Shown: positions 35,898-48,859, counted from the first letter of the stretch. The stretch: DNA of 58,582 bases from Planctomycetota bacterium (GCA_017303555.1 JAFLCN010000022.1:1-58582); one strand, 5' to 3'. Notes: generated by a model not told the origin, from the letters alone. Numbers and translations are program-made.

Positions 35898-36581
35898 TCA
35901 GGGAGTAATCCAGACCAGACGGGTGACTTCGATCGGATGAGTGTCGAACGTGCCCTGGTATGTCACCACGACCGTGACGCGCAGCGGGAACTGATCGATC
36001 GCTACACCGGGGTCGTTCCCCGACGGCGCGACGTAATAACCCTTGGATCGGACGGTTGCGTAGTTGAGCGGATCGACCTTCTCAACGGTCACCGACTGCG
36101 CCCAGCCTTCGAGCGGCTTCGGGTCACCGTTCCCGTCAACCTGCGCGATGCCGTTCGCATCCGACATGGGCACGAAGGTGCCCGAGGCCGAAACCGGCCC
36201 CGGCATGTTCCCATCGCGGCCGAAGATCTTGCCATCGAAATCGGTGAGGCAGTTGAAGTCGCGGACGATGATCTTCTCGGAACCCGCGCCCCAGCCGACC
36301 ACGGCGTTGTTGTTGCCCGAAGTCAGCCCGAGCACCGGGTCGTATTTCGGGAGGTGCCTCGAGAGCTCGCGCACCTCGTTGGCGAGCAGGGCGCCCGTCG
36401 CCGAACGGCTGGACCAGTTGTTCTGTTCGATGAAAGCCCGCTGCGCATCGATGAACGCGAGCACCCCCACACCGATGACGATGAGGGCGAGGCTGGTTTC
36501 GATCAGCGTGAAGCCGCGGGAGTGGCGGCGACGGGCGGGCGGGTTGGCGATCGGATTGGCGGGCGGGCGGGCGCGGAGCAT
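35898..36581 (-). CDS. Prepilin-type protein, PilV/GspI-like
   Basis: The product is 227 aa. A basic leader of about 21 residues (MLRARPPANP, ARRRHSRG) ends in the canonical cleavage site Gly before FTLIETSLALIVIGVGVLAFI (about 22-43), which forms the membrane helix and fibre core. The globular part has one Asp/Asn-rich segment (SDANGIAQVDGNGD). It is a minor pilin-like subunit. The start was set at MLRARP, as upstream in-frame codons lengthen only the basic leader; GGGAGAAA lies about 10 nt before it. It is followed 79 bp later by the giant PilX-like gene. Confidence 0.88.
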   Translation of the reverse strand: MLRARPPANPIANPPARRRHSRGFTLIETSLALIVIGVGVLAFIDAQRAFIEQNNWSSRSATGALLANEVRELSRHLPKYDPVLGLTSGNNNAVVGWGAGSEKIIVRDFNCLTDFDGKIFGRDGNMPGPVSASGTFVPMSDANGIAQVDGNGDPKPLEGWAQSVTVEKVDPLNYATVRSKGYYVAPSGNDPGVAIDQFPLRVTVVVTYQGTFDTHPIEVTRLVWITP

Positions 36582-36649
36582 GGCGGAGTTTCTCCCTCGC
36601 CGCCGCACGCGCGCCGTGCGTGCGGCATCCACCATGAACTATCGGATAT

Positions 36650-37876
36650 TCACTTCACGATCTGGCTCATCTTGAAGATCGGAAGGATGATTGCCATGGC
36701 GATGAAGCCGACAATGACGCCCATGACGAGGATCATGATGGGTTCGATAAGGCTCGTCACGGCCTTGATGTTGTCCTTGAGCGCCTTCGAGTAGTACGTG
36801 CTGATCTCGTCCAGCACTTCGCCGAGCTTACCGGACTCTTCGCCCGCGGCGATCATCTGGCTGACCGCGCGTGGCAGCAGCGGGTCCTTCGTCAGCGTGC
36901 CCGTGATCTTCTTGCCCTGCTTCACGCTGGTGTAGACCTTCTTCCACATGGCGTGGTAGAGCTGGTTTCCGCTGATCTCGCCCGTGATCGCCAGCGTGTC
37001 CAGCATCGGGACGCCCGCGTTGATCAACTGGCCCATCGTCTGCAGCGAGCGGCTGATGTACAGCGAGCGGAACATCGAGCGGACAATCGGGATGGTCAGT
37101 TTCAGCTTGTCAACCCAGAAGCGACCGATGTCGGTGCGGGTGAACGCGAACGCTCCGCCCACGATGATCGCCAGGCCGCCGAGAAGGTACGGCCAGTTCG
37201 CCACGATGAACTTGGAGAAGTTCATCAGGAACGTCGTCGCCCAGGGCAGAACATCTTCCTTGCCCTCGAACACCGCGTAGAACTTCGGAAGCACGAAGGT
37301 GAGCAGGAACACCGTGACCGCCACGGCGAGCGTGCCGATGACGCCGGGATAGATCGCGGCGCCGACGACCATCTTGCGGGTTTCGATCTGCTGCGCGATG
37401 TAGCCGGCGATGCGGTCGAGCATCTTCGCGAAGCTGCCCGACATTTCCGACGCACGCGTCATGTTGATGTAGAGCGGGTTGAACAGCTTCGGGTGCTTTG
37501 CGATCGCTTCCGAGAACTGCTTGCCCGCCTCGACGTCGTTCTTGAGCGTGATGATGACTTTCTTGAAGCCGGCGTGCTGCGTCTGCTCGGCGATGCCCTC
37601 GAGCGCGGAGCGCAGGTTGATGCCGGCGCGGATCATCACGGCGAGCTGCGTTGTGAAATCCAGGACGTGCTTCTGATTCGGCTTGCCCGCGTTCAGCTCG
37701 CGGAACTTCTCCATGAAGCTCACGGCCTGCTCGGTGCCCATTGCCGCGGACACGCTCAGGACGTGCGAGCCCTGGTTTCGCAGAATCGCGGCGGCGCTCG
37801 TCGCCGAGTCCGCGGCGACCACGCCGGTTGTCACCTGTCCCTGCGCCGTGCGAACTTGGTAGCGATAGTTGGGCAT
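36650..37876 (-). CDS. pilC: Type IV pilus / type II secretion inner-membrane platform protein (PilC/GspF)
   Basis: The product is 408 aa, normal for PilC (about 400). It is the membrane platform that links the motor ATPase to the pilin fibre. Two repeated GspF domains are seen: the first with QLAVMIRAGINLRSALEGIAEQ and the second with LGQLINAGVPMLDTLAI-like sequence. The MIAAGEESGKLGEVL signature precedes the last hydrophobic segment. Three membrane helices are visible (about 170-190, 220-240 and 375-400). It lies between pilT and the prepilin genes on the same strand, with 47 bp to pilT. Confidence 0.96.
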   Translation of the reverse strand: MPNYRYQVRTAQGQVTTGVVAADSATSAAAILRNQGSHVLSVSAAMGTEQAVSFMEKFRELNAGKPNQKHVLDFTTQLAVMIRAGINLRSALEGIAEQTQHAGFKKVIITLKNDVEAGKQFSEAIAKHPKLFNPLYINMTRASEMSGSFAKMLDRIAGYIAQQIETRKMVVGAAIYPGVIGTLAVAVTVFLLTFVLPKFYAVFEGKEDVLPWATTFLMNFSKFIVANWPYLLGGLAIIVGGAFAFTRTDIGRFWVDKLKLTIPIVRSMFRSLYISRSLQTMGQLINAGVPMLDTLAITGEISGNQLYHAMWKKVYTSVKQGKKITGTLTKDPLLPRAVSQMIAAGEESGKLGEVLDEISTYYSKALKDNIKAVTSLIEPIMILVMGVIVGFIAMAIILPIFKMSQIVK

Positions 37877-37923
37877 ATCTTCTCACACGGGCTCGGGACG
37901 GAAGGGTCTCACGCGGCCTGAAA

Positions 37924-38979
37924 TCACGCCGCCAACTGACGATCGAGCTTGTCCGGGAACGCCGCCTGCGCGATCGCGTCGTCGCGGCTGATCATGCCGT
38001 TGAAGTACAGCGAGGCGATGGCCGTATCGAGGCTGCACATGCCGATCGCCCGGTTCGTCTCGATGACGTTGGGGATTTCGAACGTGCGGGCTTCGCGGAT
38101 CAGGTTGCGCACCGCGGGCGTGCACAGCAGCACTTCCACCGCAGGCACCATGCCCGCGGCATCCGTGCGGCTGAACAGGGTCTGACTGACCACGGCCTGC
38201 AGCGTGTTCGAGAGCATCGAGCGGATCTGGTTCTGCTGACCGCCCGGGTACATGTCGATGATTCGTTCCACCGTCTGCGAGGCGTTCACGGTGTGCAGAG
38301 TGGACAGAACCAAGTGGCCGGTTTCTGCCGCGGAGATTGCCAGCGAAGTCGTCTCGAGATCTCGCATTTCGCCGACGAGGATGATGTCCGGGTCCTGACG
38401 CAAGCAGTGCTTCAGGCCGCTTCCGAACGAGGGCATGTCCTGCCCGAGCTCGCGCTGCTCGATCACGCACTGCTTGCTCTCGAACTGGTATTCGACCGGG
38501 TCTTCCAGCGTGATGATGTGCTTCTTGTACCGCTGGTTCATCGCCTCGATCATCGCGGCGAGCGTGGTCGACTTACCCGAACCGGTGTCGCCCGTCACCA
38601 GCACGAGCCCGCGGGGCAGGTAGGTGAGGCGTGCGATGACCTCGGGGAGATTGAGCTTGACGAGCGCCGGCACCTTTGTCTTGATCGATCGCATCGCCAG
38701 GCCGATCACGCCGCGCTGCATGTGGGCGTTGACGCGGTAGCGGCTCAGCCCTTCGACGAGGTACGAGAAATCGGCGTCTTTCACCTTCTCGAAGGTCGCC
38801 TGGGCTTCCTTCGACGCCATCTGGCGGAAGAACTTCTCGGCGTTCTCCGGAGAGATGACCGGAAAGTCCATCTTGGTCATCACTTGGTGGATGCGGCACA
38901 TCGGGGGCTGGCCCGCGATGAGGTGCACGTCCGACGCGTCCGACTCGAATGCCGTCTTGAGAATCGTGTTCAGATCCAC
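37924..38979 (-). CDS. pilT: Pilus retraction ATPase (PilT family)
   Basis: The product is 351 aa, typical of PilT (about 345-370). It is the hexameric cytosolic ATPase that depolymerises type IV pili. Seen: DASDVHL near residue 15, Walker A GDTGSGKSTT (~128-137), Asp box ITLEDPVEYQF, Walker B IILVGEMRDLETTS and the His box HLVLSTLHT. The GTG at 38979 is preferred to the ATG at 39036 because AGGAGG lies 6 nt upstream and the conserved N-terminus starts there. No pilB assembly ATPase is in the window. Confidence 0.96.
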   Translation of the reverse strand: MDLNTILKTAFESDASDVHLIAGQPPMCRIHQVMTKMDFPVISPENAEKFFRQMASKEAQATFEKVKDADFSYLVEGLSRYRVNAHMQRGVIGLAMRSIKTKVPALVKLNLPEVIARLTYLPRGLVLVTGDTGSGKSTTLAAMIEAMNQRYKKHIITLEDPVEYQFESKQCVIEQRELGQDMPSFGSGLKHCLRQDPDIILVGEMRDLETTSLAISAAETGHLVLSTLHTVNASQTVERIIDMYPGGQQNQIRSMLSNTLQAVVSQTLFSRTDAAGMVPAVEVLLCTPAVRNLIREARTFEIPNVIETNRAIGMCSLDTAIASLYFNGMISRDDAIAQAAFPDKLDRQLAA

Positions 38980-39143
38980 CGGAAGCCTCCTGCGCCTGTT
39001 CGAGCCGGAATGCGAGGGATAATCGCCTCCTTGCATCGGTCGGGCACGGGCGCAGCTTCGGCGGGCGATGCCAAGCCGCGCGACGGCGCAGCGAGTCGAA
39101 TCGGCGCGAGCGGATCAGGCGGAATAAACGGACCGGCTCGAAT

Positions 39144-40169
39144 CTACTTTCCACCAGAACCGGGCGAGGGCGGCGGGACGGGCGCGCCCGACGAATCAGG
39201 GCGAACCGCCTGTGGCGCAAGAAGATCCGCAGCGACCCGCAGGTAGAGATCGGCCAGGAGGCGATTTCCCTCGGCGTTTGGGTGGATGTCGTCAAAGAAC
39301 ACCGATCGCCCGCTCCGGACCGCCGGCGCGAACAGCGATGCGGTCTGAAAGACCGGAACCCCAAGGGACTCGGCGACGCCGGCGAGCGCGCGATCCCCTT
39401 CCAGTTCTGCCCCGTTCAGCTCCTTCTGCGTCTTGTGGAGGATCACAGCGACCGGAATGTTCTTGCTCTGGATCAGCTCCAGGAGTTTGCGTGCAGACGA
39501 AACGCCCTTCTCGACATCTTGCGGCGAGTGCGCCGGAGATTCCGAAGAGGGAGGAACGATCATCGGGATCGCGTACCGACGGAACGCTTCGTACGACGCC
39601 AGGATCGGTTTCTCGGTCGGCTGGTCGATCGCAAACGGCCCGAAGCCCGGGATGTCCCACGCGTCGTGGCTGCTCCAGACCACGATCGCCGCGTCGGCAT
39701 CGAACGTGCCGAATTTCTCCAAGTACGCGAGTTCGTTCTGCGGACCCCAGCTCCCCGCCGAGATATTCCCGACGATCACCGGACGCCCCGACGCCGTGGC
39801 GAGATCCCGAGCGAAAAGATCCGTCGCAACCTGGGAGTTGTCGAGCTTGGCTCCGCCGTTCACGACGCTATCGCCGATCACGAGCACACGCAGCTCGTTG
39901 GGTGACGCCTTGCTCTGCGGAAAATCGGGCGAGCGCATCGACCACTGATTGACGTGCACGATGTGCCCGAAGCGGTGGTAGTGCCCGGGTTTGTTCAGAT
40001 ACTCGATCTTCGGATCCGCCACGAAAAGCGGCGGGTCGCCAAGCCCGAGCACGAACCTCGCGACAAATTCGGTGCCGATGAACGCCGCGAGCGCGAGCGA
40101 GCACATGACGACAGCAACGCGACGCGACCGCAAAAACCGCCATCGCCTGTTCGCCGGACCGGTATTCAA
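39144..40169 (-). CDS. SGNH-hydrolase-like membrane-anchored protein
   Basis: The product is 341 aa. After a basic N-terminus, residues about 18-38 form a membrane helix (VAVVMCSLALAAFIGTEFVA). The SGNH pattern follows: GDSVVNGG (catalytic Ser block I), GNISAGSWGPQNEL (block II/III region) and FFDDIHPNAEGNRLLA (Asp-x-x-His block V). Such enzymes act as esterases or acyltransferases on surface glycans. The TTG at 40169 is favoured by GGAGG about 8 nt upstream; a GTG at 40196 is the alternative. It lies upstream of the pilus genes on the same strand, with a 164-bp gap. Confidence 0.8.
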   Translation of the reverse strand: MNTGPANRRWRFLRSRRVAVVMCSLALAAFIGTEFVARFVLGLGDPPLFVADPKIEYLNKPGHYHRFGHIVHVNQWSMRSPDFPQSKASPNELRVLVIGDSVVNGGAKLDNSQVATDLFARDLATASGRPVIVGNISAGSWGPQNELAYLEKFGTFDADAAIVVWSSHDAWDIPGFGPFAIDQPTEKPILASYEAFRRYAIPMIVPPSSESPAHSPQDVEKGVSSARKLLELIQSKNIPVAVILHKTQKELNGAELEGDRALAGVAESLGVPVFQTASLFAPAVRSGRSVFFDDIHPNAEGNRLLADLYLRVAADLLAPQAVRPDSSGAPVPPPSPGSGGK

Positions 40170-40248
40170 TTCGCAGCCTCCACGAGCGGAATCCACTTTC
40201 GGACCGGCCGCGTTGGCCGATTCCGATGCACCAGACTACCGCGCCAGA

Positions 40249-40728
40249 TTACCTGACCAGCGCTTCGCGTGCCGCGACTGCGAGCTGGTCGCACCGCTCA
40301 TTTTCCGGGTGCTCGTTGTGCCCCCTGATCCAGTGGAATCGGAGCTCGTGACGAGACTTGAGTGCATCGAGTTCCTGCCAGAGATCGATGTTCTTGACCG
40401 GCTGCTTGCTCGCGGTGCGCCAGCCCTTTTTCTTCCAGCCTTCCATCCACTCCTTGAGGCCGTTCAGGACATATTGCGAATCGCTGAAAAGCTCCACGAT
40501 CGACGGCGCCTTCAGCGCTTCCAGTCCACGGATCACCGCCATGAGTTCCATGCGGTTGTTGGTGGTATCGGGCTCCGCACCGGCGTTCTCGAGCTCCTTC
40601 CCGGTTGCCGGATGCTTGAGTACGAAGGCCCACCCGCCCGGCCCCGGATTTCCTGAGCACGCGCCGTCGGTGTACAGCTCGACGTGCGGCTTCGCGCCCG
40701 AACCCGTTGCCGACGTCTTCGCGCTCAC
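40249..40728 (-). CDS. rnhA: Ribonuclease HI
   Basis: The product is 159 aa, close to E. coli RNase HI (155). It degrades RNA in RNA:DNA hybrids. The four catalytic acidic residues are visible in [16 protein letters not shown] (Asp), NNRMELMA (Glu), [11 protein letters not shown] (Asp) and ENERCDQLA (Asp), with the His of RGHNEHPEN. The basic handle region GWKKKGWR is present. The GTG start overlaps the stop of the glycogen synthase gene as GTGA, an unexpected pairing of a nuclease with a storage enzyme that probably reflects compact packing. Confidence 0.97.
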   Translation of the reverse strand: MSAKTSATGSGAKPHVELYTDGACSGNPGPGGWAFVLKHPATGKELENAGAEPDTTNNRMELMAVIRGLEALKAPSIVELFSDSQYVLNGLKEWMEGWKKKGWRTASKQPVKNIDLWQELDALKSRHELRFHWIRGHNEHPENERCDQLAVAAREALVR

Positions 40729-42635
40729 GCCGTCGGCCCCAGAAGCGAACCGATGCCCGCGCCCCCCGCGGCAAAGAACCGCTCCACGCTCAGATCGTGC
40801 GCCTCGTGATACGCCGGGCCGAGGTGCGCCCAGTCAAAGTCCCAGCTCCGTCGATCAACCGCGTTCCGCAGCGCGATCCGCTCGCGCCGATCCATGCGGC
40901 AGAAATCCAGCAGCTTCCCGCAGAGATCCGCAGCCGAATCGTGATACGCCCGCCCACGCCGGCGCAGCACCGTCAGACCCCATTCGTCGTGCCCGAGATG
41001 GTGCTCGGCGACATACCGGCCGAAACCGGCGAGGTCGCTCGTCACACTCGGAACACCCATCGCGATGCACTCGAGCGGCGTGTACCCCCACGGTTCGTAG
41101 CTTCCGGGGAAGAGCCCCATGTGACACCCGCGAACAAACTGGTCGTATTCAATGCCCCAGAGCGGATTCGCCGGGCTGATGAACTCGGGGTGGTAGACGA
41201 TCTTCACCGGGTCTTCCGGGCGATTGATCAACCCCAGTTGCCGGATTTGATTGAGCACGGGATCGTCCGCGTCGCTCTCGAGGATGTGCGTCACCACCAT
41301 GGGCAGGCAATGCTGCTTCATCGCCTGCTGCGTGCGGCGATAGCGCAGGGTCCAGTACTCATCGACGAGGTCATCGAGTTTCAGCTTGCCGCCCGCCGCG
41401 GCACGCGCGTACAGGCGGTTCTCCACGCCCTGCGTGATGTTCTGGCAGACCGTGCGCAGCTCGTTCATCACGCCGCGTTTTTCCAGCGCGAGCGGGTTCA
41501 GGCTCTTGCTCGCCTTGCTGGTCACGATGAAGAACACGATCGTCTTGTCGATCTTGTGCGCCTTCATCTCGGCGTTGAGCCGAGCGAGCGCTTCGAGGCA
41601 GAGATCGAAGCCCTTGTTCCGAGGTTCGTATCGCCCGGAGGTGAAGAAATAGAGCGTCTTCTCCAGATCGAACGAGTAGCTGGGGAAGAAATGCCCCATC
41701 GTGAACTGGTGGATGCGATCCTTGTAGCTCGCGTGCATCTGCTGCTGCTCGTGAGCGACGTTGTACCTCTCCACGTTCAAGCCGTTCGGCAGCACGACAT
41801 CGACCGGGCGACCGAGCAGCGCGGCGCATTCTTCCGCCGTAATCGCCGAGACTGTCGTGAACACATGAGCGCCGTGCGCACAGGCACGTTCGATCTTGTG
41901 CTGCGTCACGATGTTGTACTTTTTCGCCGCCTCCGCGTCGTTGATGTCGTGGAGCTTCTCGTAGAAGTCGTCCATCCCCATCGCCATGAACCGACCGAGC
42001 AGCGTCGCGTGCGTCGTGAAAACCGTCGCGACCGGCAGATTCTGGCGCCGGATCATCGGAATCGCAAGACCCGCCATCCATTCATGGAAGTGACCGATGA
42101 GCACGCGAGGCGTCGTTTTCTTGCCCGCGCTTGCCGCGGCACGCTGCTCGCAGAGCGCCTCGAGCACCCGTCGAACGGCGTCCGCGAAGGTGATCACGCC
42201 GTCGATCAGCCAGTCGGTGCCCGGCGTTTCGATCCCGTGCTGCTCCCACAGCCCGTACTTGATCTCGCCGAGTTTCCAATTCGGCACCCAGTGCTCGATC
42301 AGCAGCACGCGGGGCCGGCCCGGAATCAGCCAGCGGCCGTGGTGAACTTTCAGACCTTGGGCCGCCAATTGCTCGATCGCGCGAGCCATCCAGCCGCCGG
42401 GCGTCGTCGCCTCGAACTCAACGCTCGCCTTCTGCTCGTTGTACGGCCCGATGAGGGTGTAGCGGTCGCCCCACCGTTCCATCATGAGGGGCACCTTGGA
42501 CCGGATGACCTGGTAGATCCCGCCCAATTGATTGCAGACTTCCCAGGCGATCTCGAAGAGGTACGCCCCTTCGCTCTGGCGCGTCGCGTCCGCATCGTCT
42601 CCCGCACCCGCCGGATTGGCCAACGTGTCTGCCAT
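40725..42635 (-). CDS. Glycogen synthase, family GT3 (eukaryote-like)
   Basis: The product is 636 aa, the size of GT3 enzymes rather than bacterial GlgA (about 480, GT5). It extends alpha-1,4-glucan from UDP-glucose. GT3 hallmarks: [18 protein letters not shown] at the N-terminus, [25 protein letters not shown] sequence in the middle, and [22 protein letters not shown] near the end with the catalytic Glu. It ends without the Ser-phosphorylation tail of animal enzymes. Start set at MADTLA, where TAGACT lies 8 nt upstream (leaderless-type). rnhA overlaps its stop. Confidence 0.95.
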   Translation of the reverse strand: MADTLANPAGAGDDADATRQSEGAYLFEIAWEVCNQLGGIYQVIRSKVPLMMERWGDRYTLIGPYNEQKASVEFEATTPGGWMARAIEQLAAQGLKVHHGRWLIPGRPRVLLIEHWVPNWKLGEIKYGLWEQHGIETPGTDWLIDGVITFADAVRRVLEALCEQRAAASAGKKTTPRVLIGHFHEWMAGLAIPMIRRQNLPVATVFTTHATLLGRFMAMGMDDFYEKLHDINDAEAAKKYNIVTQHKIERACAHGAHVFTTVSAITAEECAALLGRPVDVVLPNGLNVERYNVAHEQQQMHASYKDRIHQFTMGHFFPSYSFDLEKTLYFFTSGRYEPRNKGFDLCLEALARLNAEMKAHKIDKTIVFFIVTSKASKSLNPLALEKRGVMNELRTVCQNITQGVENRLYARAAAGGKLKLDDLVDEYWTLRYRRTQQAMKQHCLPMVVTHILESDADDPVLNQIRQLGLINRPEDPVKIVYHPEFISPANPLWGIEYDQFVRGCHMGLFPGSYEPWGYTPLECIAMGVPSVTSDLAGFGRYVAEHHLGHDEWGLTVLRRRGRAYHDSAADLCGKLLDFCRMDRRERIALRNAVDRRSWDFDWAHLGPAYHEAHDLSVERFFAAGGAGIGSLLGPTA

Positions 42636-42643
42636 CGGGCGGG

Positions 42644-42649
42644 AGTCTA
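42644..42649 (-). promoter_or_regulatory. TAGACT box 8 nt before the glycogen synthase start
   Basis: It lies in the 77-bp divergent gap shared with purL. No Shine-Dalgarno site is present. Confidence 0.5.
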
Positions 42650-42700
42650 GCCGATGCGAATCTTCGCGCAACGCCGCGCGGAATCCGATCCTGTGATTCC

Positions 42701-42706
42701 TACGAT
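42701..42706 (+). promoter_or_regulatory. TACGAT box 6 nt before the purL start (leaderless-type)
   Basis: It lies on the other side of the same divergent gap as the glycogen synthase box. purL begins with GTG and has no Shine-Dalgarno site. Confidence 0.5.
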
Positions 42707-42712
42707 CGCGCC

Positions 42713-45748
<3,036 letters not shown>

Positions 45749-45751
45749 CGA

Positions 45752-46711
45752 TCAAGGAATCAGCACGATCTTCCCGAACGCGCCCGGCTCCATCACCTTG
45801 ATGTGAGCCTTCGCGGCATCATCAAGCGAGAACCGCTCGCCGATGATCGGCCGAAGCTTTCCGGCTTCAATGCCAGCCCGGATCGACTCCCACGCGCTGT
45901 GCAGCTCTTCATTCGTCGCGTTCAGAACGCCCATGCCCATCACATCGATGTTGTTCTTCATCGTGTGACGGGGAGTGATCTCGATCTTCCCGCGGCTGCC
46001 GACGATCACGATTCGACCTCGCATGGCGGCAAGCCCGAGATCGTTCTCGAGATTGACGTTCGCGAGCATCTCGATGATCAGGTCCGGCCCCTTGCCGTCG
46101 GTCGCCGCGCGAATCTCTTCGATGTACCCGGCTTTCGCGTGATCGAACATCTTCGCCGCACCCTGCTCAATCGCCAGTTGCCTGCCTCGCTCGGTGCTTC
46201 CCGTGCCGAAAACCCGGAGCCCCGCGGCACGCGCAAGCTGGACCGCCGCGATTCCGACGCCGCCGGTCGCACCGTGAACAAGCACCGTTTCTCCCGCTTT
46301 CGCGCGGCCCCTCGTGAAAAGCGCCAGATGCGCCGAGAAGTACGGCACGCCGAGCGCCGCGCCTTCTTCAAAGGACAGATTCTGAGGCAGCGGAAACAGA
46401 TACTCGGGGTGGCAGGAAATGAGCTTTGTGTAGGTCCCGCCCGGGGGCCGGTACACGACAACACGATCGCCCTGCTTGAACGCTTTTTGTTCCGCGCCGA
46501 CCCTCTCGACAACTCCCGCGGCATCAAAGCCGGGAATGAACGGAAACTCGCGCGGGCCGTAAATTCCTGATCGGATGTACGTATCGACCGGATTGACGCC
46601 GACCGCATGAACACGGATGAGCACCTGATTCGGACCAACCGCCGGATCGGGAAGCAACTCCGGCTTCAAAACCGAAGGATCGCCGAATTGGTGGACGCGC
46701 ACAGCTTTCAT
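45752..46711 (-). CDS. Zeta-crystallin-like NAD(P)H:quinone oxidoreductase
   Basis: The product is 319 aa, a medium-chain dehydrogenase/reductase without the zinc ligands. It resembles zeta-crystallin and QOR enzymes, which reduce quinones or other carbonyls with NADPH. Seen: AVRVHQFGDPSVL at the start, NPVDTYIRSGIYG, PGFDAAGVVERVG, the cofactor motif GATGGVGIAAVQLAR (about 145-160), and a C-terminal GKIVLIP. AAGGAG lies 7 nt before the ATG. It lies 31 bp after the NtrC-type regulator on the same strand, so that regulator's transcript may run into it. Confidence 0.93.
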   Translation of the reverse strand: MKAVRVHQFGDPSVLKPELLPDPAVGPNQVLIRVHAVGVNPVDTYIRSGIYGPREFPFIPGFDAAGVVERVGAEQKAFKQGDRVVVYRPPGGTYTKLISCHPEYLFPLPQNLSFEEGAALGVPYFSAHLALFTRGRAKAGETVLVHGATGGVGIAAVQLARAAGLRVFGTGSTERGRQLAIEQGAAKMFDHAKAGYIEEIRAATDGKGPDLIIEMLANVNLENDLGLAAMRGRIVIVGSRGKIEITPRHTMKNNIDVMGMGVLNATNEELHSAWESIRAGIEAGKLRPIIGERFSLDDAAKAHIKVMEPGAFGKIVLIP

Positions 46712-46742
46712 GCGAAACTCCTTCGCGCGGGTCCTCGCCGGT

Positions 46743-48251
46743 TCAGCGAAGCCCGTATTCCTTGAGCTTGCGATAGAGCGTGCGCTCGCCGATGCCGAGC
46801 AGCTTCGCGGCGTGCTCGCGGTTGCCCTGGGTGAGTCGAAGTGTCTCGCGGATGGCCCGCTTCTCGATCGCTTCCAGACTTGTCCCTGCAAGCGAAGCCC
46901 CGACAGAAGCGGACTCCTGAATCGAATCCGAGTCCGCGGCATCGCCCACCCGCACCTCGTCCGGAATGTGGCGCACGTCGAGCACAAACTCGCCCCCGGG
47001 GGGCACATCTTCACCCAAAGCGGTGACGACCATGTTCTGGATCACGTTCAGCAATTGCCGCACGTTTCCCGGCCAGTCGTAACTGGTGAGACGCATCATC
47101 GCGGCGTCCGAAACCTTCGGCGACGGTTTTCCGGCCGCGAGTTCCTGCATGAACCGATCGACAAACGCCCGCACCAAAGGCGGGATGTCCTCTCGCCGCT
47201 CCCGCAGCGCCGGCAGGTGAACGTGCGAACCGTTGATGCGGAAGAAAAGATCCTCGCGGAACGTCCCCGCTTTGACCATCTCCCGCAGGTCCTTGTTCGT
47301 TGCGCTCACGAATCGGACGTCGGTGTGGCGCGAGTCGTTGGAGCCGAGGCGGACAACTTCGCCGCTTTCCAGCACGCGAAGAAGCTTGGCCTGCATGCTC
47401 ATGGGCATGTCGCCGATTTCATCGAGGAAGAGCGTGCCGCCGTCGGCGTACTCGAAGACGCCCGGCCGCTCCTTGTCCGCCCCGGTGAACGCGCCGCGAA
47501 CGTGACCGAAGAGCTGATCTTCGAGCAGGCTTTCGCTTTGGCCGGCGCAGTTGAATGCCACGTAGCGTCCGCCCGCGCTGCCGCCTCCCCCGAGAAAGCC
47601 GCCTCCGGAAGCCGAGGGCGGGCCGGCCCGCTTGCTCAGCTTGTGTACTGCGAGCGCGATGAGTTCCTTGCCGGTGCCGCTCTCACCCGTGATCAGGACC
47701 GGAATGTTGCTCGGCGCAACCGTCCGGATCGTGCGTAGCACGCGCCGCATCGGCTCGCTCGTCGCGACCAATCCATCAAAGCCCGCGCTCTCGGCCTGCA
47801 CTTTCAACTCATCGTTCTGATGGCGGAGCAGCACCGTCTCGGCCGCTCGATTGACGAGATTCCGGAAAACTTCGAGGTCGAGCGGCTTCTGTATGAAGTC
47901 GTAGACGCCGTGCTTGAACGCGGCCCGCGCCGTCGGCACGTCGCCGTGCGCCGTGACCATGATGGTCTCTGCCGCGGGCTGAAGCTTGCGGGCGGATTCG
48001 AGCACCTTGAGCCCGGCATCCGCGCCGTCCGGTGCAACGCCGTTCTTCGAGCCCGAGCCCGGCATGCGAAGGTCGGTGACGATGACATCGAACGCCCCGC
48101 CCTTGAGCTCCTCGAGAGCGCGGCCGACATCATTCACGATCGTGCAGACATGGCCGGGCTTTCGGAGCGCATCGGCCATGACCTCGGCGTGATCCCCCTC
48201 GTCCTCCACGATCAGAACCTGTGCCGCCAGCTTTCCGCGATCTTCTGCCAT
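46743..48251 (-). CDS. NtrC-family sigma54-dependent response regulator
   Basis: The product is 502 aa. Receiver domain about 12-140 with acceptor Asp in [10 protein letters not shown], followed by an extra ~12-residue Gly/Ser/Asp loop, then VTAHGD and FIQKPL. AAA+ domain about 165-400: Walker A GESGTGKE, the sigma54-contacting GAFTGA loop, Walker B TLFLDEIG, and [13 protein letters not shown] [13 protein letters not shown] Gly-rich insert ([12 protein letters not shown]) lies early in the AAA+ domain. The Fis-type HTH is at the end ([15 protein letters not shown]). It would activate sigma54 promoters when phosphorylated. No histidine kinase is adjacent. TAAAGT lies 5 nt before the ATG. Confidence 0.95.
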   Translation of the reverse strand: MAEDRGKLAAQVLIVEDEGDHAEVMADALRKPGHVCTIVNDVGRALEELKGGAFDVIVTDLRMPGSGSKNGVAPDGADAGLKVLESARKLQPAAETIMVTAHGDVPTARAAFKHGVYDFIQKPLDLEVFRNLVNRAAETVLLRHQNDELKVQAESAGFDGLVATSEPMRRVLRTIRTVAPSNIPVLITGESGTGKELIALAVHKLSKRAGPPSASGGGFLGGGGSAGGRYVAFNCAGQSESLLEDQLFGHVRGAFTGADKERPGVFEYADGGTLFLDEIGDMPMSMQAKLLRVLESGEVVRLGSNDSRHTDVRFVSATNKDLREMVKAGTFREDLFFRINGSHVHLPALRERREDIPPLVRAFVDRFMQELAAGKPSPKVSDAAMMRLTSYDWPGNVRQLLNVIQNMVVTALGEDVPPGGEFVLDVRHIPDEVRVGDAADSDSIQESASVGASLAGTSLEAIEKRAIRETLRLTQGNREHAAKLLGIGERTLYRKLKEYGLR

Positions 48252-48256
48252 GGTGA

Positions 48257-48262
48257 ACTTTA
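48257..48262 (-). promoter_or_regulatory. TAAAGT box 5 nt before the NtrC-type regulator start
   Basis: It is a leaderless-type arrangement, with no Shine-Dalgarno site before the ATG at 48251. Confidence 0.4.
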
Positions 48263-48305
48263 TCGCGCCCAACACGGGAGAAAGCCTCGAACGGGGCCCG
48301 CTCCT

Positions 48306-48848
48306 CTAGCCGAGCGCGATCGCCGCGGCATCGGTGCGGCGCGAAGCGCAAATCGCGACCGCGAGCGCATCGGCCATATCGGGCGGCTCGGGAATTTCCG
48401 CAAGGCCCAGCATCGCCCGCACGGCGAGCTGCACCTGCTCCTTCTTTGCCAGGCCGTTGCCCGTCACCGATTTTTTGACCATCGTCGGCTTGAACTCGAG
48501 CAGGTTCATCCCGAGCTGACGGATCGCCAGAAGCAGAATGCCCCGCGAGTGCCCCATCACGATCGCCGTTGCCGGATGCTTGTAGTGCGCGAACAGCGCC
48601 TCGACCGCCACAACATCGGGCCGAAGCCGATCGAGCATCACGCGGAAATCACGGTCCAGCTCCGACAGCCGGGACGAGATGCTGTGCGCATCCCCCGAGC
48701 GGAATTCGGCCAGATCGCGTTCACCTTTGCTCAGCGCTTTGCCGAGCCGAAAAACGCCCGCTTCCACGAGCGTGATCGCGCCGTCCGCGACGTCGATGCA
48801 GCCGTAGCCCGTGATTCGAAGGCCGGGATCAATTCCAACGATCCTCAT
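48306..48848 (-). CDS. ruvC: Crossover junction endodeoxyribonuclease
   Basis: The product is 180 aa (E. coli RuvC 173). It resolves Holliday junctions during recombinational repair. Catalytic acidic residues are seen in GIDPGLRITGYG (Asp7), VAVEALFAHY (Glu) and PDMADALAVAIC (two Asp). HSRGILL and the TMVKKSVTGNGLAKKEQV segment match the family. An insert of about 8 residues (RSGDAHSISS) extends one loop. The ATG has AGAGGGACC upstream, so it is not leaderless. It lies 11 bp after ribE on the same strand. ruvA and ruvB are not in the window. Confidence 0.96.
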   Translation of the reverse strand: MRIVGIDPGLRITGYGCIDVADGAITLVEAGVFRLGKALSKGERDLAEFRSGDAHSISSRLSELDRDFRVMLDRLRPDVVAVEALFAHYKHPATAIVMGHSRGILLLAIRQLGMNLLEFKPTMVKKSVTGNGLAKKEQVQLAVRAMLGLAEIPEPPDMADALAVAICASRRTDAAAIALG

Positions 48849-48859
48849 CTGGTCCCTCT

